Made by a program: the position numbers and the translations under genes
In this document: positions 35,173 through 53,926 of the stretch, piece after piece
Numbering within the stretch: the first letter of the stretch is position 1
Layout: the number at the start of each line of letters is the position of its first letter
Notes under the pieces: generated by a model
What the model was told of the DNA's origin: nothing
Databases searched by the model: none
The model's input: only the letters and a program-made list of their open reading frames with translations
From: Deltaproteobacteria bacterium
GTDB lineage: Bacteria; Myxococcota_A; Polyangia; Polyangiales; Ga0077539
DNA length: 64,000 nt
NCBI GenBank assembly: GCA_030694465.1
Contig: JAUXYJ010000068.1
Coordinates: forward strand, 1 to 64,000
Direction: 5' to 3'

Positions 35173-35904
35173 ATGACGCTCCACAACGCAACCCTCGTCG
35201 CGACCCAGCAGATCGCACCCTCTGTGCGCTTGCTCACGTTCGCCCCAGAGAGCCAAGTGAGGTTTACCGCCGGGCAGTGGATTAATCTGCGAATCCCTGT
35301 CGAAAACCAAGAGTTTGTCACCCGCTCGTACTCCATCGCCAATGCCCCGCGCGACGACGGTCATCTCGAATTTGCCATCACCCAGGTGCAAGATGGGCCT
35401 GGCTCCACAGCCCTCCACCGGCTCAGTCTTGGGGACATCATCGAGCACTCCCACGCGCAAGGGTTCTTCACGCTCGAACCCGTCGAGCGCCCGATCGTCA
35501 TGGTCGCGACAGGCACCGGGATCGCGCCCCTCCGCGCGATGTTGCAGGCCCTCACACGTGAGCCCCTCGAGGTCCCGGTACGCGTGGTTCTCGGTGTCCG
35601 AAGCCAGCCCGATCTGCTCTTCGTCGACGAGCTCAGAGCCCTCGAAGAACAAACCCAGGGACTGCTGCAATTTGTCCCCACCCTCTCGCGTCCCGAGCCC
35701 ACATGGACCGGCCGTAGTGGCTATGTGCAGACTCACTTGGACGCGGTCATCGGCTCGGTGAGTGAAGACCCTGTGTCCACCGACGGAGGCGTCGCAGATG
35801 TGTACATTTGCGGGCTCCAACGAATGATCCGCGAGGCCCGCGACGTCCTCAAGAACGCCCTCGGGTTTGAGCGACAACGGATCCACACCGAGCGCTTCGA
35901 TTGA
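35173..35904 (+). CDS. Ferredoxin-NADP reductase-like oxidoreductase
   Basis: 243 residues. FAD domain with FTAGQWINLRIP and RSYSIANAP (the RxYS flavin motif), NAD(P) domain with VATGTGIAPLRAMLQ and VYICGLQRMIREARDVL. No 2Fe-2S segment, so it probably passes electrons to or from a separate ferredoxin or heme protein. 22 bp after the preceding membrane protein. Confidence 0.85.
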   Translation: MTLHNATLVATQQIAPSVRLLTFAPESQVRFTAGQWINLRIPVENQEFVTRSYSIANAPRDDGHLEFAITQVQDGPGSTALHRLSLGDIIEHSHAQGFFTLEPVERPIVMVATGTGIAPLRAMLQALTREPLEVPVRVVLGVRSQPDLLFVDELRALEEQTQGLLQFVPTLSRPEPTWTGRSGYVQTHLDAVIGSVSEDPVSTDGGVADVYICGLQRMIREARDVLKNALGFERQRIHTERFD

Positions 35905-35917
35905 TCGTCGCGATGGG

Positions 35918-36655
35918 TCAGCGCGACACCATCCACTCGCCAAGCGCCACGAGGTCCTGAGGCAACGGGGCCGTGATCCGAAGGAGCCCAGAGCCCTCAC
36001 CCGATGCGCCCGCGCGCAGCACGAGGTCGCCCGCGTGGAGCGTCAAGCGTGTGAGCGCAGGGCTCATTTTTCCGAGCGAATTTGCAGCGCGTTCGCTTGC
36101 TCCACCATAGACCGAGTCCACCAACAAAGGCGCCCCGATCGAGCGAAGATGCACGCGGATTTGGTGCTGCCTGCCGGTCTTCGGCTTCACGTGAAGCCAC
36201 GCCGCGCCCTCCCGCTTTGCATGCACAAGATACTGCGTCTCACACGCCAGCGCGCCCTCTTCAGCGGCAAGCGCAGGACGCATTTTACCTCGGCGCGCAG
36301 GATGAAGTGGCGTGCTGATGGTCATTTCGTTCTGCAATTTGTCTGACCAATGACAGAAAGCATCGTAGCGCTTTTGCACAGCCCGTTGTTCAAACGCCAT
36401 CGACAGCGCCCGATGCGCCTCGGCGCTCTTCGCAAACACAACGACCCCTGACGTGTCGCGATCAATGCGATGCACGACCCAAACGTCGCGGCCCAACAGC
36501 TTTGCAACGCATGCTCGCAGGGCATGCTCGACAGGCTCATCCCGCGCAGGGATCACAACGACCCCGGCGGGCTTGTTGATCGCGATCAGTCGCTCGTCTT
36601 CGTACAGCACGCGCACACGCCAATCGATCTCGCCCAGGTCAGGGTTCGCATTCAT
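35918..36655 (-). CDS. RluA-family pseudouridine synthase
   Basis: 245 residues from ATG 36655. NKPAGVVVIPARDE, then VHRIDRDTSGVVVFAKS with the catalytic Asp in the HRID box, and LHVKPKTGRQHQIRVHLRSIG, all signature motifs of RluA/RluC/RluD enzymes. No S4 domain at the N-terminus. Converts specific uridines in rRNA or tRNA to pseudouridine. Target not known. Confidence 0.9.
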   Translation of the reverse strand: MNANPDLGEIDWRVRVLYEDERLIAINKPAGVVVIPARDEPVEHALRACVAKLLGRDVWVVHRIDRDTSGVVVFAKSAEAHRALSMAFEQRAVQKRYDAFCHWSDKLQNEMTISTPLHPARRGKMRPALAAEEGALACETQYLVHAKREGAAWLHVKPKTGRQHQIRVHLRSIGAPLLVDSVYGGASERAANSLGKMSPALTRLTLHAGDLVLRAGASGEGSGLLRITAPLPQDLVALGEWMVSR

Positions 36656-36673
36656 CACAGTGCGTGTACTACG

Positions 36674-37282
36674 ATGCGTGTCGATATGACCGGTTTGTTT
36701 GTACGCCCCAGCACGACGGCCCTGCTCGTCGTGGATGTGCAAGAGCGCCTCCTGCCCGCGATGCCTCGCCACGAGCAAACGCGCTTGATCGCATGCAATG
36801 AGCTCTTGCTCGAGGCGGCAAAGCGCTTCGGCATGCTGACGCACTTTACCGAGCAATATCCCAGGGGACTGGGCCCAACCGTGGTGCCGCTGCGGGCCTA
36901 TTGCACCGAAGACGACGACCGCGTCGGGAGGACCGAAAAGACGACCTTCTCCGCGATGGATTCACCCACGGTCCAAGTGCGGTTTCAGCTCGCCAAAGTC
37001 GACACGGTCATCGTGACCGGAATGGAAGCGCACGTCTGTGTGTTTCAGACTGTACGCGCGCTGCTCGGGCTTGGGCTCCATGTCCATGTCCCGTTCGACG
37101 CCGTGGCGTCACGGGATCCTGAGGCCAAACGCACCGCCCTCGCGCTTTTGTCGTCCGCAGGTGCGCACATCACCACCACCGAGACCGTCGTGTTTGACCT
37201 CCTCCAAGACGCACAGCATCCACACTTCAAGGCGCTCTCTGCGCTCGTAAAAAACCTGCCCATGGGCCCCAATCCCTCATGA
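36674..37282 (+). CDS. Isochorismatase-family hydrolase (YcaC/nicotinamidase-like)
   Basis: 202 residues. ALLVVDVQERLLPAM carries the first catalytic Asp, RTEKTTFSAM the Lys, and VIVTGMEAHVCVFQTVRALL the nucleophilic Cys, the Asp-Lys-Cys triad of cysteine hydrolases. ATG 36674 or 36686 possible. The stop overlaps the regulator ATG (ATGA), so the hydrolase and the NtrC-type regulator are co-translated; an unusual pairing. Substrate unknown. Confidence 0.85.
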   Translation: MRVDMTGLFVRPSTTALLVVDVQERLLPAMPRHEQTRLIACNELLLEAAKRFGMLTHFTEQYPRGLGPTVVPLRAYCTEDDDRVGRTEKTTFSAMDSPTVQVRFQLAKVDTVIVTGMEAHVCVFQTVRALLGLGLHVHVPFDAVASRDPEAKRTALALLSSAGAHITTTETVVFDLLQDAQHPHFKALSALVKNLPMGPNPS

Positions 37283-38673
37283 GCCCTTCAGACGTTACGC
37301 TGCTCATTGTCGAAGACGACCGCTCAAACCTCGAGTCCCTCGAGCGGCTCTTCGGCAAAGAGGGCTACAAGGTCCTGTGCGCCGAAGGGGCGCGCGCAGC
37401 CCTTGACCTCCTGCGCAAGCAACGCGTGCACGTCGTTGTCACCGACCTGATGATGCCCGGCGCTTCGGGCATGGACCTGCTCAAGGCGATCAAAGCAGTG
37501 GCGCCCGAGACCGAGGTCGTGCTGATGACCGCATTCGGCAGTATCGAGACCGCGGTCGAAGCCATGCGCGCAGGCGCTTATGATTTCGTCGAGAAGCCCC
37601 TCAAGCGGATTAACATCACCAAGACCGTCGCCAAGGCCGCTGAGCGCGCGTCGCTCTTGTCCGAAAATCGCACGCTTAAGCAAGAGCTCACGACGCTCCG
37701 CAAGCGCGAAATCGTTGGACAATCCGCAGCGCTTCGCCAAGTGCTCGAGACCGCCGCGCAGGCCGCGCCGTCCATGGCGAGCATCATGGTCCTGGGCGAA
37801 AACGGCACCGGAAAAGAGCTCCTCGCGCGGTACATCCATGGGCGCTCCTCGCGCGCACAGGGGCCATTTCTGGCGGTCAACTGCGCCGCCCTCCCCGAGA
37901 GCATCATTGAGGCTGAGCTCTTCGGACACGAGAAGGGCGCGTTTACGGGCGCCACGGCCAAACGCGATGGTCGCTTCGCCCTCGCCCGCGGCGGCACACT
38001 CTTTCTGGACGAAATCGGCGAGCTCTCGCCCAGCGTGCAGGTCAAGCTCTTGCGCGTCTTGCAAGAGGGCGAATACGAGCCCGTCGGTGGCAAGACCACT
38101 CGCGCGGATGTGCGGCTCATCACAGCCACCAACCGCGACCTAGACCAAGAAGTTCGCGCGCGACGGTTTCGCGAGGATCTCTTCTTTCGGCTCAACGTGA
38201 TCGCGCTCACCATGCCCCCCTTGCGCATCAGGGCTGGCGATGTCGCGCTGTTGGCAGATCATTTTCTCGCTGTATTTGCAGCGAAAAATGGCAAGCAGGC
38301 GCTGACCATTACCCCGGCGGCGATCGAGAAGCTCACGGACTACGCGTGGCCCGGTAACGTGCGTGAGCTTGAAAACACCATCGAGCGTGCCGTCGTACTC
38401 GCGCGCTCCTCCGTGATCGACATCGCAGATCTCCCGCGCTCGATCGCTGAGCACGAGCGCAGCCACAGCGAGCTGATCATCCCGATCGGCACCCCACTCG
38501 AAGAGATCGAGCGCCGAGTGATCCGCGAGACGCTGCGGATGACCCAGGGCGACAAGCGCCTCACCGCGCAGCTCCTAGGGATCGCGACCCGGACGATCTA
38601 TCGCAAGCTCGCTGAAGTCCGAGAGGGCCCCGAAGAGCCCGAGGACCTCGACCCCACTGACGACCGCGGCTAA
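37279..38673 (+). CDS. NtrC-type sigma-54-dependent response regulator
   Basis: 464 residues. Receiver domain with phospho-acceptor Asp56 (VVVTDLMMPG), Thr in LMTAFGS and Lys in EKPLK. AAA+ domain with Walker A GENGTGKE, the sigma-54 contact motif GAFTGA, Walker B LFLDEIGELS and the arginine-finger region RFREDLFFRLNV. C-terminal Fis-type HTH (LTAQLLGIATRTIYRKL). Activates sigma-54 promoters when phosphorylated. No cognate histidine kinase adjacent. The C-terminal tail is acidic. Confidence 0.95.
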   Translation: MSPSDVTLLIVEDDRSNLESLERLFGKEGYKVLCAEGARAALDLLRKQRVHVVVTDLMMPGASGMDLLKAIKAVAPETEVVLMTAFGSIETAVEAMRAGAYDFVEKPLKRINITKTVAKAAERASLLSENRTLKQELTTLRKREIVGQSAALRQVLETAAQAAPSMASIMVLGENGTGKELLARYIHGRSSRAQGPFLAVNCAALPESIIEAELFGHEKGAFTGATAKRDGRFALARGGTLFLDEIGELSPSVQVKLLRVLQEGEYEPVGGKTTRADVRLITATNRDLDQEVRARRFREDLFFRLNVIALTMPPLRIRAGDVALLADHFLAVFAAKNGKQALTITPAAIEKLTDYAWPGNVRELENTIERAVVLARSSVIDIADLPRSIAEHERSHSELIIPIGTPLEEIERRVIRETLRMTQGDKRLTAQLLGIATRTIYRKLAEVREGPEEPEDLDPTDDRG

Positions 38674-38720
38674 CGCTGGCTCTCCAGGGCACCTAAGGAG
38701 GCCGCACACGCCCGTGCGCG

Positions 38721-38785
38721 CTCTCCCGGGTAGGGAGAGTGCTGCGACGGGCTTACGAGCCCTTGTGGGCGCCTTCTAGAGCGCC
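38721..38785. terminator. Three tandem hairpins between converging genes
   Basis: CTCTCCC/GGGAGAG (38721-38739), GGGCT/AGCCC (38749-38762) and GGCGC/GCGCC (38768-38785) lie between the regulator stop (38673) and the rpoC stop (38807). They probably end transcription from both sides. No long U tract, so termination may be only partly intrinsic. Confidence 0.55.
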
Positions 38786-38806
38786 TCCCCCGAGCTCGCT
38801 AGACGC

Positions 38807-43438
<4,632 letters not shown>

Positions 43439-43484
43439 GTCCTGATTTCCTTTCGATTTCCTGCGTTAAATTCTGCCCGACACA

Positions 43485-47675
<4,191 letters not shown>

Positions 47676-48145
47676 GCGTCCTCTCTGCGTGAGGTTAGAG
47701 GCGCAACGGTCGCTACAAAACTCGCTCTGAGACAGGAACGAACAGTTCTTTTGCACCACAAAGTGTGCACCGAAGCTTGATTCGAACCTTGCCCTCTCGG
47801 AGTAGTATGACTCGGACGATGGGTTAGGCAGTCTGTCCAGAAGAGCCGTGCGTCGCTGCGTCTCGTGATCTCCGTGGAGCCAAATCAACGACCGCCCTGG
47901 TCGTCGAGGACCGGCCTTATAGCGTCTCTCCTCAACACGAGCAACCCCCTTGGCCCAGCTTTTGCCATCCCCGCAATTCTCTTTGCCTCGCCCCGCGACG
48001 TGAAGCGCTTGCGGTAGCCACCGAGACCGAGCGAGGCGCGGTGGTACAGCCTGCAGGAGCTCTCGAGACAAGCCCACAAGACTGAGCGCACTTTTCGCGA
48101 AGCCCACTTGTGCGCGACCTTGATCCGAGAGACCCCTCTGAGACC
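47676..48145. other. 470-bp divergent interval upstream of rpoB
   Basis: Between rpoB (minus) and the exported-protein gene (plus). It must contain an rpoBC promoter because the usual rplL readthrough is blocked by the reversed gene. No consensus promoter, gene or RNA was recognised by eye. Confidence 0.4.
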
Positions 48146-49462
48146 ATGGTTCGGAGTCGACTTAAGCTCAGCGCGCTCACCGGAGCGGTGTTCGCGACAG
48201 CGTTCACCCCCTACGCACTTGCCCAACAGAGCCTTGCGGGGTCAACTCGCCCGCTGGCGTCTTGCGTCGCGCTGACCGAGAGCACCCTCGCGCGGCCGGC
48301 AGGGCCCATGATCGACGCGAGGATTGCCATGACCGACACCGGCGGGGCCGTCACTGCGATGTGGGATTTTCTTGACTCAAGTGAAGGTCTTGAGCGCTGG
48401 GGTGGCTACGCTTCGTGGTCGGGACCCCTCCCACGGCAGCCCCTGACGCTAGACCAAAACATCGTCGGAGGCGCGTGTGCACCTAACGTTGAGCTGCGCG
48501 CGACGGTCTTCAGTGGTCAGGCTTGCCTCATGTCCTACGCAGTTCATCCTCCACAGCCAGGTCGCAACGACCCGCTCATTCAGTACGGGGTGAGCTTCGA
48601 TCGTCCGTCGTCGGCTACTGTTTTCGCAGAACGAATCGCGGTCGCTCGCTTCGCAGAGGCCCACACAGACCGGGCCTCCTACATCGCCGTCATGGGGCAG
48701 CGAGCGCGCAATTTCGGTGGCACATGCGACCTCGAGGACCGATGGCAGGGAAACCCCGTCGCGCCCGACGCCCCATTCGACCTCCGGCTCATCACCTTTG
48801 CGCCCCGGCAAGCCCCCCGAAGCCACTCGCTGTTCACCCAGCCCGCCACCGTACCTCCGGGAGCCACGCCATCGCTCGGGACATCTACTCCCGCGATCGC
48901 GCTCGCTGTGGGGTCCGAGGGAGGCCTCGTGCTCTGGGTCCAGGATGTCACCCTCTACGCGCTCTCCTTTGGCCTCCAGGGGACCCCTGATGGCCCCCCA
49001 CGGCCCCTCTCGACCGGTGTGCTAGGAGCGCCCACCGTGGTGGCGCGCGGCCGGGGCTTCGAGGCTGCGTGGTCCGACCTCGACGCCGCCACGAACCGGT
49101 ACAAACTCGTGGGTGCCTCCTTTAGCGAGCGCCAAAGTACACCGCCCTCCATCGTGCTCTCCTCCCCCCCCACGCTCGATTCGTTTGCCCCAGCGGTCTC
49201 GATGCAAGGCTCGCGGATCGTCCTGGCGTGGAGCGAGGGCAGCCTCCGGGGCACCACATCGATCCGAGCAGGCTCATCCACGCAGTCTCTGGCCCTCGCG
49301 GCGAGCACCGCAGGGATCATTGGCCCCCGCCGAGGATCTCGCCGTGACCCCGAGCTGGCGTCGACGTCGACCCAGACCTGGTTGCTCGTGCAGCAGTTCG
49401 GTCGGGGCTCGCCCCGCAATGGGCTCCTGCGGCTCGCGACCCTTCGCTGCGAGGGTCAATGA
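48146..49462 (+). CDS. Exported protein of unknown function, repeat-rich
   Basis: 438 residues from ATG 48146 (a further ATG upstream at 48110 gives no signal peptide). Signal peptide ([20 protein letters not shown]). The mature part is beta-rich, made of segments such as [30 protein letters not shown] and [15 protein letters not shown], as in propeller-like secreted proteins of Myxococcota. No catalytic motif. Its strange feature is its place: opposite strand, between rplL and rpoB, a position normally without any gene. Confidence 0.65.
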   Translation: MVRSRLKLSALTGAVFATAFTPYALAQQSLAGSTRPLASCVALTESTLARPAGPMIDARIAMTDTGGAVTAMWDFLDSSEGLERWGGYASWSGPLPRQPLTLDQNIVGGACAPNVELRATVFSGQACLMSYAVHPPQPGRNDPLIQYGVSFDRPSSATVFAERIAVARFAEAHTDRASYIAVMGQRARNFGGTCDLEDRWQGNPVAPDAPFDLRLITFAPRQAPRSHSLFTQPATVPPGATPSLGTSTPAIALAVGSEGGLVLWVQDVTLYALSFGLQGTPDGPPRPLSTGVLGAPTVVARGRGFEAAWSDLDAATNRYKLVGASFSERQSTPPSIVLSSPPTLDSFAPAVSMQGSRIVLAWSEGSLRGTTSIRAGSSTQSLALAASTAGIIGPRRGSRRDPELASTSTQTWLLVQQFGRGSPRNGLLRLATLRCEGQ

Positions 49463-49529
49463 ACCACCGAGCGTCAGGGCCCCACGTAGCGTGCTGACAA
49501 CAGTCGGCGCGCCGATGGAGAAATGCAAA

Positions 49530-49559
49530 GAGCATTCAAACCGTGTGGTGTGAATGCTC
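49530..49559. terminator. Strong inverted repeat 3' of rplL
   Basis: GAGCATTCA (49530-49538) pairs with TGAATGCTC (49551-49559), and ACC/GGT extends the stem inside. On the minus strand it is followed by a moderately T-rich stretch (CTTTGCATTTCTCC), fitting a terminator for the rplJL unit; it may also stop the plus-strand gene. Confidence 0.65.
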
Positions 49560-49605
49560 TCTGGAGTCACTTCGCTAGGCTGCTGCACAGAGTGCAGCGG
49601 CTTGG

Positions 49606-49977
49606 CTACTTGAGGGTGACTTGTGCGCCAGCGCCTTCAAGCTTCTTCTTGAGGTCTTCTGCTTCTGCCTTCGGAATGTTCTCTTTGATGAGCTTGGGCG
49701 CGCCTTCAACGAGCGCCTTTGCCTCACCAAGACCGAGACCGGTGATCTCGCGAACAACCTTGATGACGTCGATCTTCTTCGCGCCGGCTGCGGTCAGCTC
49801 AACGGTGAACTCGGTCTTCTCTTCGACAACGGCTGCGGCTGCAGGAGCTGCACCACCACCGCCACCACCGAAAGAGATGCCTTCGAGACCGAGAGCGGTC
49901 TTGAGGGCTGCGGCGAGGTCTGCTGCCTGCTTAAGCGAGAGATTGCTGATCGTGTCGACGAGCTGCTGGGTTTCCAT
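49606..49977 (-). CDS. rplL: 50S ribosomal protein L7/L12
   Basis: 123 residues. N-terminal dimer domain ([20 protein letters not shown]), Ala/Gly-rich hinge with [12 protein letters not shown], and C-terminal factor-binding domain ([34 protein letters not shown]). Forms the multicopy stalk that recruits translation GTPases. 167 bp after rplJ. Confidence 0.97.
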   Translation of the reverse strand: METQQLVDTISNLSLKQAADLAAALKTALGLEGISFGGGGGGAAPAAAAVVEEKTEFTVELTAAGAKKIDVIKVVREITGLGLGEAKALVEGAPKLIKENIPKAEAEDLKKKLEGAGAQVTLK

Positions 49978-50144
49978 GGTGTCTATCTCCTAAACGAAAT
50001 TCTGTTTGCTTTCGAGAGCTTAGGTTCTGCCGAGGCTCTCTCAAGCGGTCATTAAAAGGTTACGTTGACTGTGGCTTTCGACGAATGCTGGGCATCCATC
50101 AAGGCTCCATCTTCGATCGTGCGCTGGAGCAATCGCGCGGTGGC

Positions 50145-50723
50145 TTAGGCGGCCTGTCCGGCTTCTTCGAGCTTCTTCACGTGCGCTTCGAGAAGCGCAA
50201 CGATCATCAAGCCAGGAGCCAACAACGAAGTGTAAATCTCCGCGCTGGGTGCCTGCAGCAAGCCCGCAATAAGTGCCTGCGTCTCTTTGAGACCAGGGAC
50301 CTTTGCGAGAGCAGCGCCTTCAATGAGCTCGCCCGACAAGAGACCTGTCTTGATCTTGAGTGACTTGACCTTTTCTCCGCCTTCTTTCTTGAAGGTTTCG
50401 ATGATCTTCGCCGCAGCACCTGGATCCTCGTAGGACCAAGCAACACCCGTCATGCCGCGAAGCGAGACGTGTGCGCGTGTGCTGTTCTTACGATCGGGGG
50501 ACAGATCTCCTACCAACGAGCCATACGCCGAGTCCTTGATGGCATGACGAATCACAGTGTTTTTAACAACACGGTACTCGACCTTTGCCTTCTTAAACTC
50601 ACGGCGCAGCTTGCCGATCGAAGCAACCGAGAGACCCTTGAAGTCCACAAGTGCCACCGAAATGGCCTTGTCGAACTTCGACTTGATCTCTGCAATCCTC
50701 GCGTCTTTAACAGTGCGGTTCAT
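50145..50723 (-). CDS. rplJ: 50S ribosomal protein L10
   Basis: 192 residues. Start MNRTVKDARIAEIKSKFD and the rRNA-binding part DFKGLSVASIGKLRREFK, KAKVEYRVVKNTVIRHA as in L10; C-terminal helix that docks L7/L12 dimers (ALLEAHVKKLEEAGQAA). Two bases after rplA, so translationally coupled to it. Usual length (about 165-175) slightly exceeded at the C-terminus. Confidence 0.96.
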   Translation of the reverse strand: MNRTVKDARIAEIKSKFDKAISVALVDFKGLSVASIGKLRREFKKAKVEYRVVKNTVIRHAIKDSAYGSLVGDLSPDRKNSTRAHVSLRGMTGVAWSYEDPGAAAKIIETFKKEGGEKVKSLKIKTGLLSGELIEGAALAKVPGLKETQALIAGLLQAPSAEIYTSLLAPGLMIVALLEAHVKKLEEAGQAA

Positions 50724-50725
50724 GG

Positions 50726-51439
50726 TCAGCTCTCCCCGGTCTTCTCCGCGGCAATGCCCGCCGGATCAACCTGCACGCCCGGTCCCATCGTCGAGGACAT
50801 GGTAATGCTCTTGAGGTAGGTGCCTTTGGCCGTCGCCGGCTTGGCGCGAAGCAATGCACGAACGAGCGCGTTGGCGTTCTCCGTGATGGACTCGAGCGCA
50901 AAGCTCGCTTTGCCGATGCGTGCGTGGACGATTCCAGCCTTCTCGACGCGATACTCGACCTTGCCGCCTTTGCTATCCCGCACAGCGGACTTCACATCGA
51001 ACGTCACGGTTCCGACCTTCGGATTGGGCATCAATCCACGCGGTCCGAGTACACGACCGAGCTTGCCGACCTGACCCATCATGTCCGGCGTAGCGATGAC
51101 CTGATCGAAATCAAGAAACCCTTCGCTGACCCTCTGAACCAGTTCGTCGCCGCCCACAAAGTCTGCGCCGGCCTCGGTCGCGTCCTTTGCTTTTTCGCCC
51201 TTTGCAAACACGAGCACACGGACAGTCTGTCCGGTGCCATGTGGCAGCACGAGGGCGCCGCGGACCATCTGATCGGCATGCTTGGGATTGACTCCCAAAC
51301 GTACTGCGATCTCGACGGTCTCGTCGAACTTCGCCTTCGCACCCTTCTTGACGAGCTCCGCTGCTTCGCTTAGCGAGTAGCGTTTCGTCGTGTCGATCTC
51401 AGCATTGATCGACTGGCGCTTCTTCGAGATTTTCGCCAT
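50726..51439 (-). CDS. rplA: 50S ribosomal protein L1
   Basis: 237 residues, standard length. Conserved [40 protein letters not shown], and [18 protein letters not shown]. Binds 23S rRNA at the L1 stalk and in many bacteria represses its own operon mRNA. 250 bp after rplK. Confidence 0.98.
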   Translation of the reverse strand: MAKISKKRQSINAEIDTTKRYSLSEAAELVKKGAKAKFDETVEIAVRLGVNPKHADQMVRGALVLPHGTGQTVRVLVFAKGEKAKDATEAGADFVGGDELVQRVSEGFLDFDQVIATPDMMGQVGKLGRVLGPRGLMPNPKVGTVTFDVKSAVRDSKGGKVEYRVEKAGIVHARIGKASFALESITENANALVRALLRAKPATAKGTYLKSITMSSTMGPGVQVDPAGIAAEKTGES

Positions 51440-51689
51440 ACAACGTACCTCCTGCGGCTCTACCAGTGATGACTTAGAGCAGTCTCTTTTGTGATTCTGC
51501 TCGGTCGATTCCCGTCGAGCCTCCCACCGTCAGCGCTGCACCATTGCACACGCCACCCGGTGGTATTGACCGCTCGTGACACTCTCTCTGCGGAGGTCCC
51601 GCAAGCGCGCTGGCACGAGCACCAGCACGATGCGGGTCTCGGAGTTGCTTCAGGTTGAAGCCGCCGTCCGAGACGCAGAGCGAAAACAA

Positions 51690-52127
51690 TCAACCGAAGG
51701 TGACGCCGTCAACCTCGATGCCCATCGAACGCGCCGTGCCCAAGATCATGCGCTTGGCTGCGTTGAAATCATCGGTGTTGAGATCGACCATCTTGGTCTT
51801 CGTGATCTCATCGATCTTCGACATGGGGAGCGTTCCAATCTTTTCGCGATTGGGCTTGGCGCTTCCCTTTTCTTTGCCAAGAGCCTTGACCAACAAGATG
51901 GACGCGGGGGGCGTCTTGAGCTCGAAGGTAAAGCTCTTGTCCGAATAGACCGTGATAATGACCGGAATAACCCAGCCTTTTTTGTCCGCCGTCTTGGCGT
52001 TAAAGTCCTTGATGAACATCGGGATGTTCACGCCGGCTGCACCCAAGACGGGTCCTACTGGGGGCCCTGGTTTGGCTTCGCCACCTGGGCACTGGAGCTT
52101 AACTTGACCAACAATCTTCTTTGCCAT
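51690..52127 (-). CDS. rplK: 50S ribosomal protein L11
   Basis: 145 residues. Start [42 protein letters not shown], and the C-terminal RNA-binding helices ending [10 protein letters not shown]. Part of the GTPase-associated centre. Separated from nusG by 270 bp and from rplA by 250 bp, unusually loose for this operon. Confidence 0.98.
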   Translation of the reverse strand: MAKKIVGQVKLQCPGGEAKPGPPVGPVLGAAGVNIPMFIKDFNAKTADKKGWVIPVIITVYSDKSFTFELKTPPASILLVKALGKEKGSAKPNREKIGTLPMSKIDEITKTKMVDLNTDDFNAAKRMILGTARSMGIEVDGVTFG

Positions 52128-52397
52128 CGTCGTCCTCGACTCTCATCCTGAGTGCTATCGGCCCGCACTGTTTCACCGCACAGCGTGCTCAAAGAGACAC
52201 GCAGTGGGACGCTTAGGCCTCGCACGGTCTCGTCCACTTGCGACGATGCGAGTGGGGTCGTGCTGTGCATCCCTTACGAAGGATCGGTTCCGCTCTTCGC
52301 ATCGCTGCCCAAACGGAGGCGCGCATGTACCGTATCCAAAAGCTCTTGTCACGCACTCTCGAACACAATTCGACAGAGAGTGGGAGCTCTGGGTGGA

Positions 52398-52931
52398 CTA
52401 CGCCGTAATTTTCTCAACCTCGTTGTACCCAAGCTCCACAGGCGTTGGGCGGCCGAAGATCGGCACGATGACCTTGATCTTCTGTCGCTCGGCCTTGACC
52501 TCTTCTACGGTCCCAGAAAAGTTCGCGAAGGCCCCAGAGACCACACGCACCTGCTCGCCGACTTCGAAGTTGGCGCGCACTGCAGCAGGGGAAGTGCCCT
52601 TCTCCATCTGGTCTCGGATCGCTTTGATCTCACGCTCGGGAACGGGCGTCGGGTCTTGATTTCCGATGAAACCGGTGACCTTGGGGGTCTCTTTGACCAA
52701 GTGCCAGGTCTGCTCGTTCATCTCCATCTCGACGAAGACATAGCCCGGATAGAACCGGCGCTTTTCGGTCCGTGATTTACCACCACGATTGACCTGAACT
52801 TCTTCTGACGGGACCAGGATTTCGCCGAAGCGCTCAAGCATCCCAGCATTCTTGACGCGCTCTTGCAGCGACGTGCGCACTTGAGCTTCGTATCCGCTAT
52901 AGGCTTGGATGATGTAGTAACGCATGGCCAT
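52398..52931 (-). CDS. nusG: Transcription termination/antitermination factor NusG
   Basis: 177 residues. NGN domain: [33 protein letters not shown] and [16 protein letters not shown]-terminal KOW domain [20 protein letters not shown]. Links RNA polymerase to Rho or to the ribosome. Either ATG 52931 or 52925 could start it. Confidence 0.97.
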   Translation of the reverse strand: MAMRYYIIQAYSGYEAQVRTSLQERVKNAGMLERFGEILVPSEEVQVNRGGKSRTEKRRFYPGYVFVEMEMNEQTWHLVKETPKVTGFIGNQDPTPVPEREIKAIRDQMEKGTSPAAVRANFEVGEQVRVVSGAFANFSGTVEEVKAERQKIKVIVPIFGRPTPVELGYNEVEKITA

Positions 52932-53238
52932 TGGAGCGCCCCATTTCCTCTACTGTCGCAGGGCGTTGCCGCTGCGACTTCATCGTTACGTCGTCTCTGC
53001 CGTAAACCCTGTGATGGTCACTCTAGGGGTAAAGTGAGCCTCTACAAGCAACGTCTTCGGTATCGCTGCACAAACGATCCAGCGACACGATCAGAGACGC
53101 GGACTGCTATCACGGTTCGCTCGTGATGTCACCCAAGTTCCTTCGCGCCCAGCGAACAGAAGCTGCCCGACGACGTGGAGCTTCGGTGGAGCCCCTAAAG
53201 CTGTTCCCCAGAACATCCCCCACCTCGTTGGCACGCGA
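52932..53238. other. 307-bp gap between secE and nusG
   Basis: These genes are usually a few bases apart. No gene, RNA or clear promoter is seen here; it may hold a separate nusG promoter. Confidence 0.45.
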
Positions 53239-53625
53239 TCAGCGAAAGAGCCAGTTGGTCAACCAGTTCCAGAAGCGATCAAGACCAAAGATCATCCCGG
53301 CTGAGATGACCGAGGCGATGAGCACCACCGCGGTCGCGGTCTGCGTCTCTTGCCGGGTGGGCCACGTGACAGCGGCCAGCTCGTCAATGCACTCTTTTGC
53401 CAGAGTGCGTAGACGAACGTTCTTCCACGCCCACACCAACGCGACCACACCCCCTACGGCCCCGATCAGGGTCGACGCGGTGTCATGCCCTTCCCAAAAT
53501 CGGTCGACGGTGCTCTTCACGAGAAACGCTACAACCACTGCTCCAACGAAGTATCCCGTGTAGAGATATTTTTGAACGCCGAGCTGCAGCGAACCCGCTG
53601 CGCGGGTCTCAGTTTGGGTCGACAA
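53239..53625 (-). CDS. secE: Preprotein translocase subunit SecE
   Basis: 128 residues with three hydrophobic helices, the E. coli-like long form. The conserved amphipathic helix and start of the third TM are LAKECIDELAAVTWPTRQE, with the W-P-T/S-R signature. Part of the SecYEG channel in the inner membrane. Immediately downstream of tRNA-Trp (44 bp). Confidence 0.95.
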   Translation of the reverse strand: MSTQTETRAAGSLQLGVQKYLYTGYFVGAVVVAFLVKSTVDRFWEGHDTASTLIGAVGGVVALVWAWKNVRLRTLAKECIDELAAVTWPTRQETQTATAVVLIASVISAGMIFGLDRFWNWLTNWLFR

Positions 53626-53668
53626 GGCTAAACTCTCCTAAAGATCTGACCTTCAACGAAGGTCTCTA

Positions 53669-53744
53669 TGGCACGGGACGAGGGACTCGAACCCACGACC
53701 TGCGGATTTGGAATCCGCTGCTCTACCAACTGAGCTAGTCCCGT
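53669..53744 (-). tRNA. tRNA-Trp (CCA)
   Basis: Acceptor ACGGGAC/GTCCCGT, D-arm GCTCAGTTGGTAGAGC, anticodon loop TTCCAAA (anticodon CCA), T-arm GTGGGTTCGAGTCCC, encoded terminal CCA. Lies between rpmG and secE, its standard place in this lineage. Confidence 0.95.
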
Positions 53745-53761
53745 ATGAACTCATGAGCGGC

Positions 53762-53926
53762 TCACTTTGATTCAACGTGAACCGTGTGAACCTTGCACAC
53801 CTTGCAGAATTTCTTCAGCTCAATGGCACCGGCGTCCGGGCGTCGCGCCCGCGAGGTTTTGTAATTTCGCGCGCCGCACACCAAACACACGAGGGTGACT
53901 GCGATTCGATCACTTCGAGACCCCAT
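53762..53926 (-). CDS. rpmG: 50S ribosomal protein L33
   Basis: 54 residues from ATG 53926 to TGA 53762. Reads RIAVTLVCLVCGARNYKTS, then KKFCKVCKVHTVHVESK; the CLVC and CKVC pairs mark the zinc-binding form of L33. The segment NYKTS and IELKKFC are the family signature. Short enough to be missed by simple gene calling. Follows tRNA-Thr(GGU) where tuf would normally lie first. Confidence 0.93.
   Translation of the reverse strand: MGSRSDRIAVTLVCLVCGARNYKTSRARRPDAGAIELKKFCKVCKVHTVHVESK

Noticed and set aside
47676..48107. In-frame N-terminal extension of rpoB
   Set aside because: Not RpoB-like, no conserved start; ATG 47675 has a ribosome site and the standard N-terminus.
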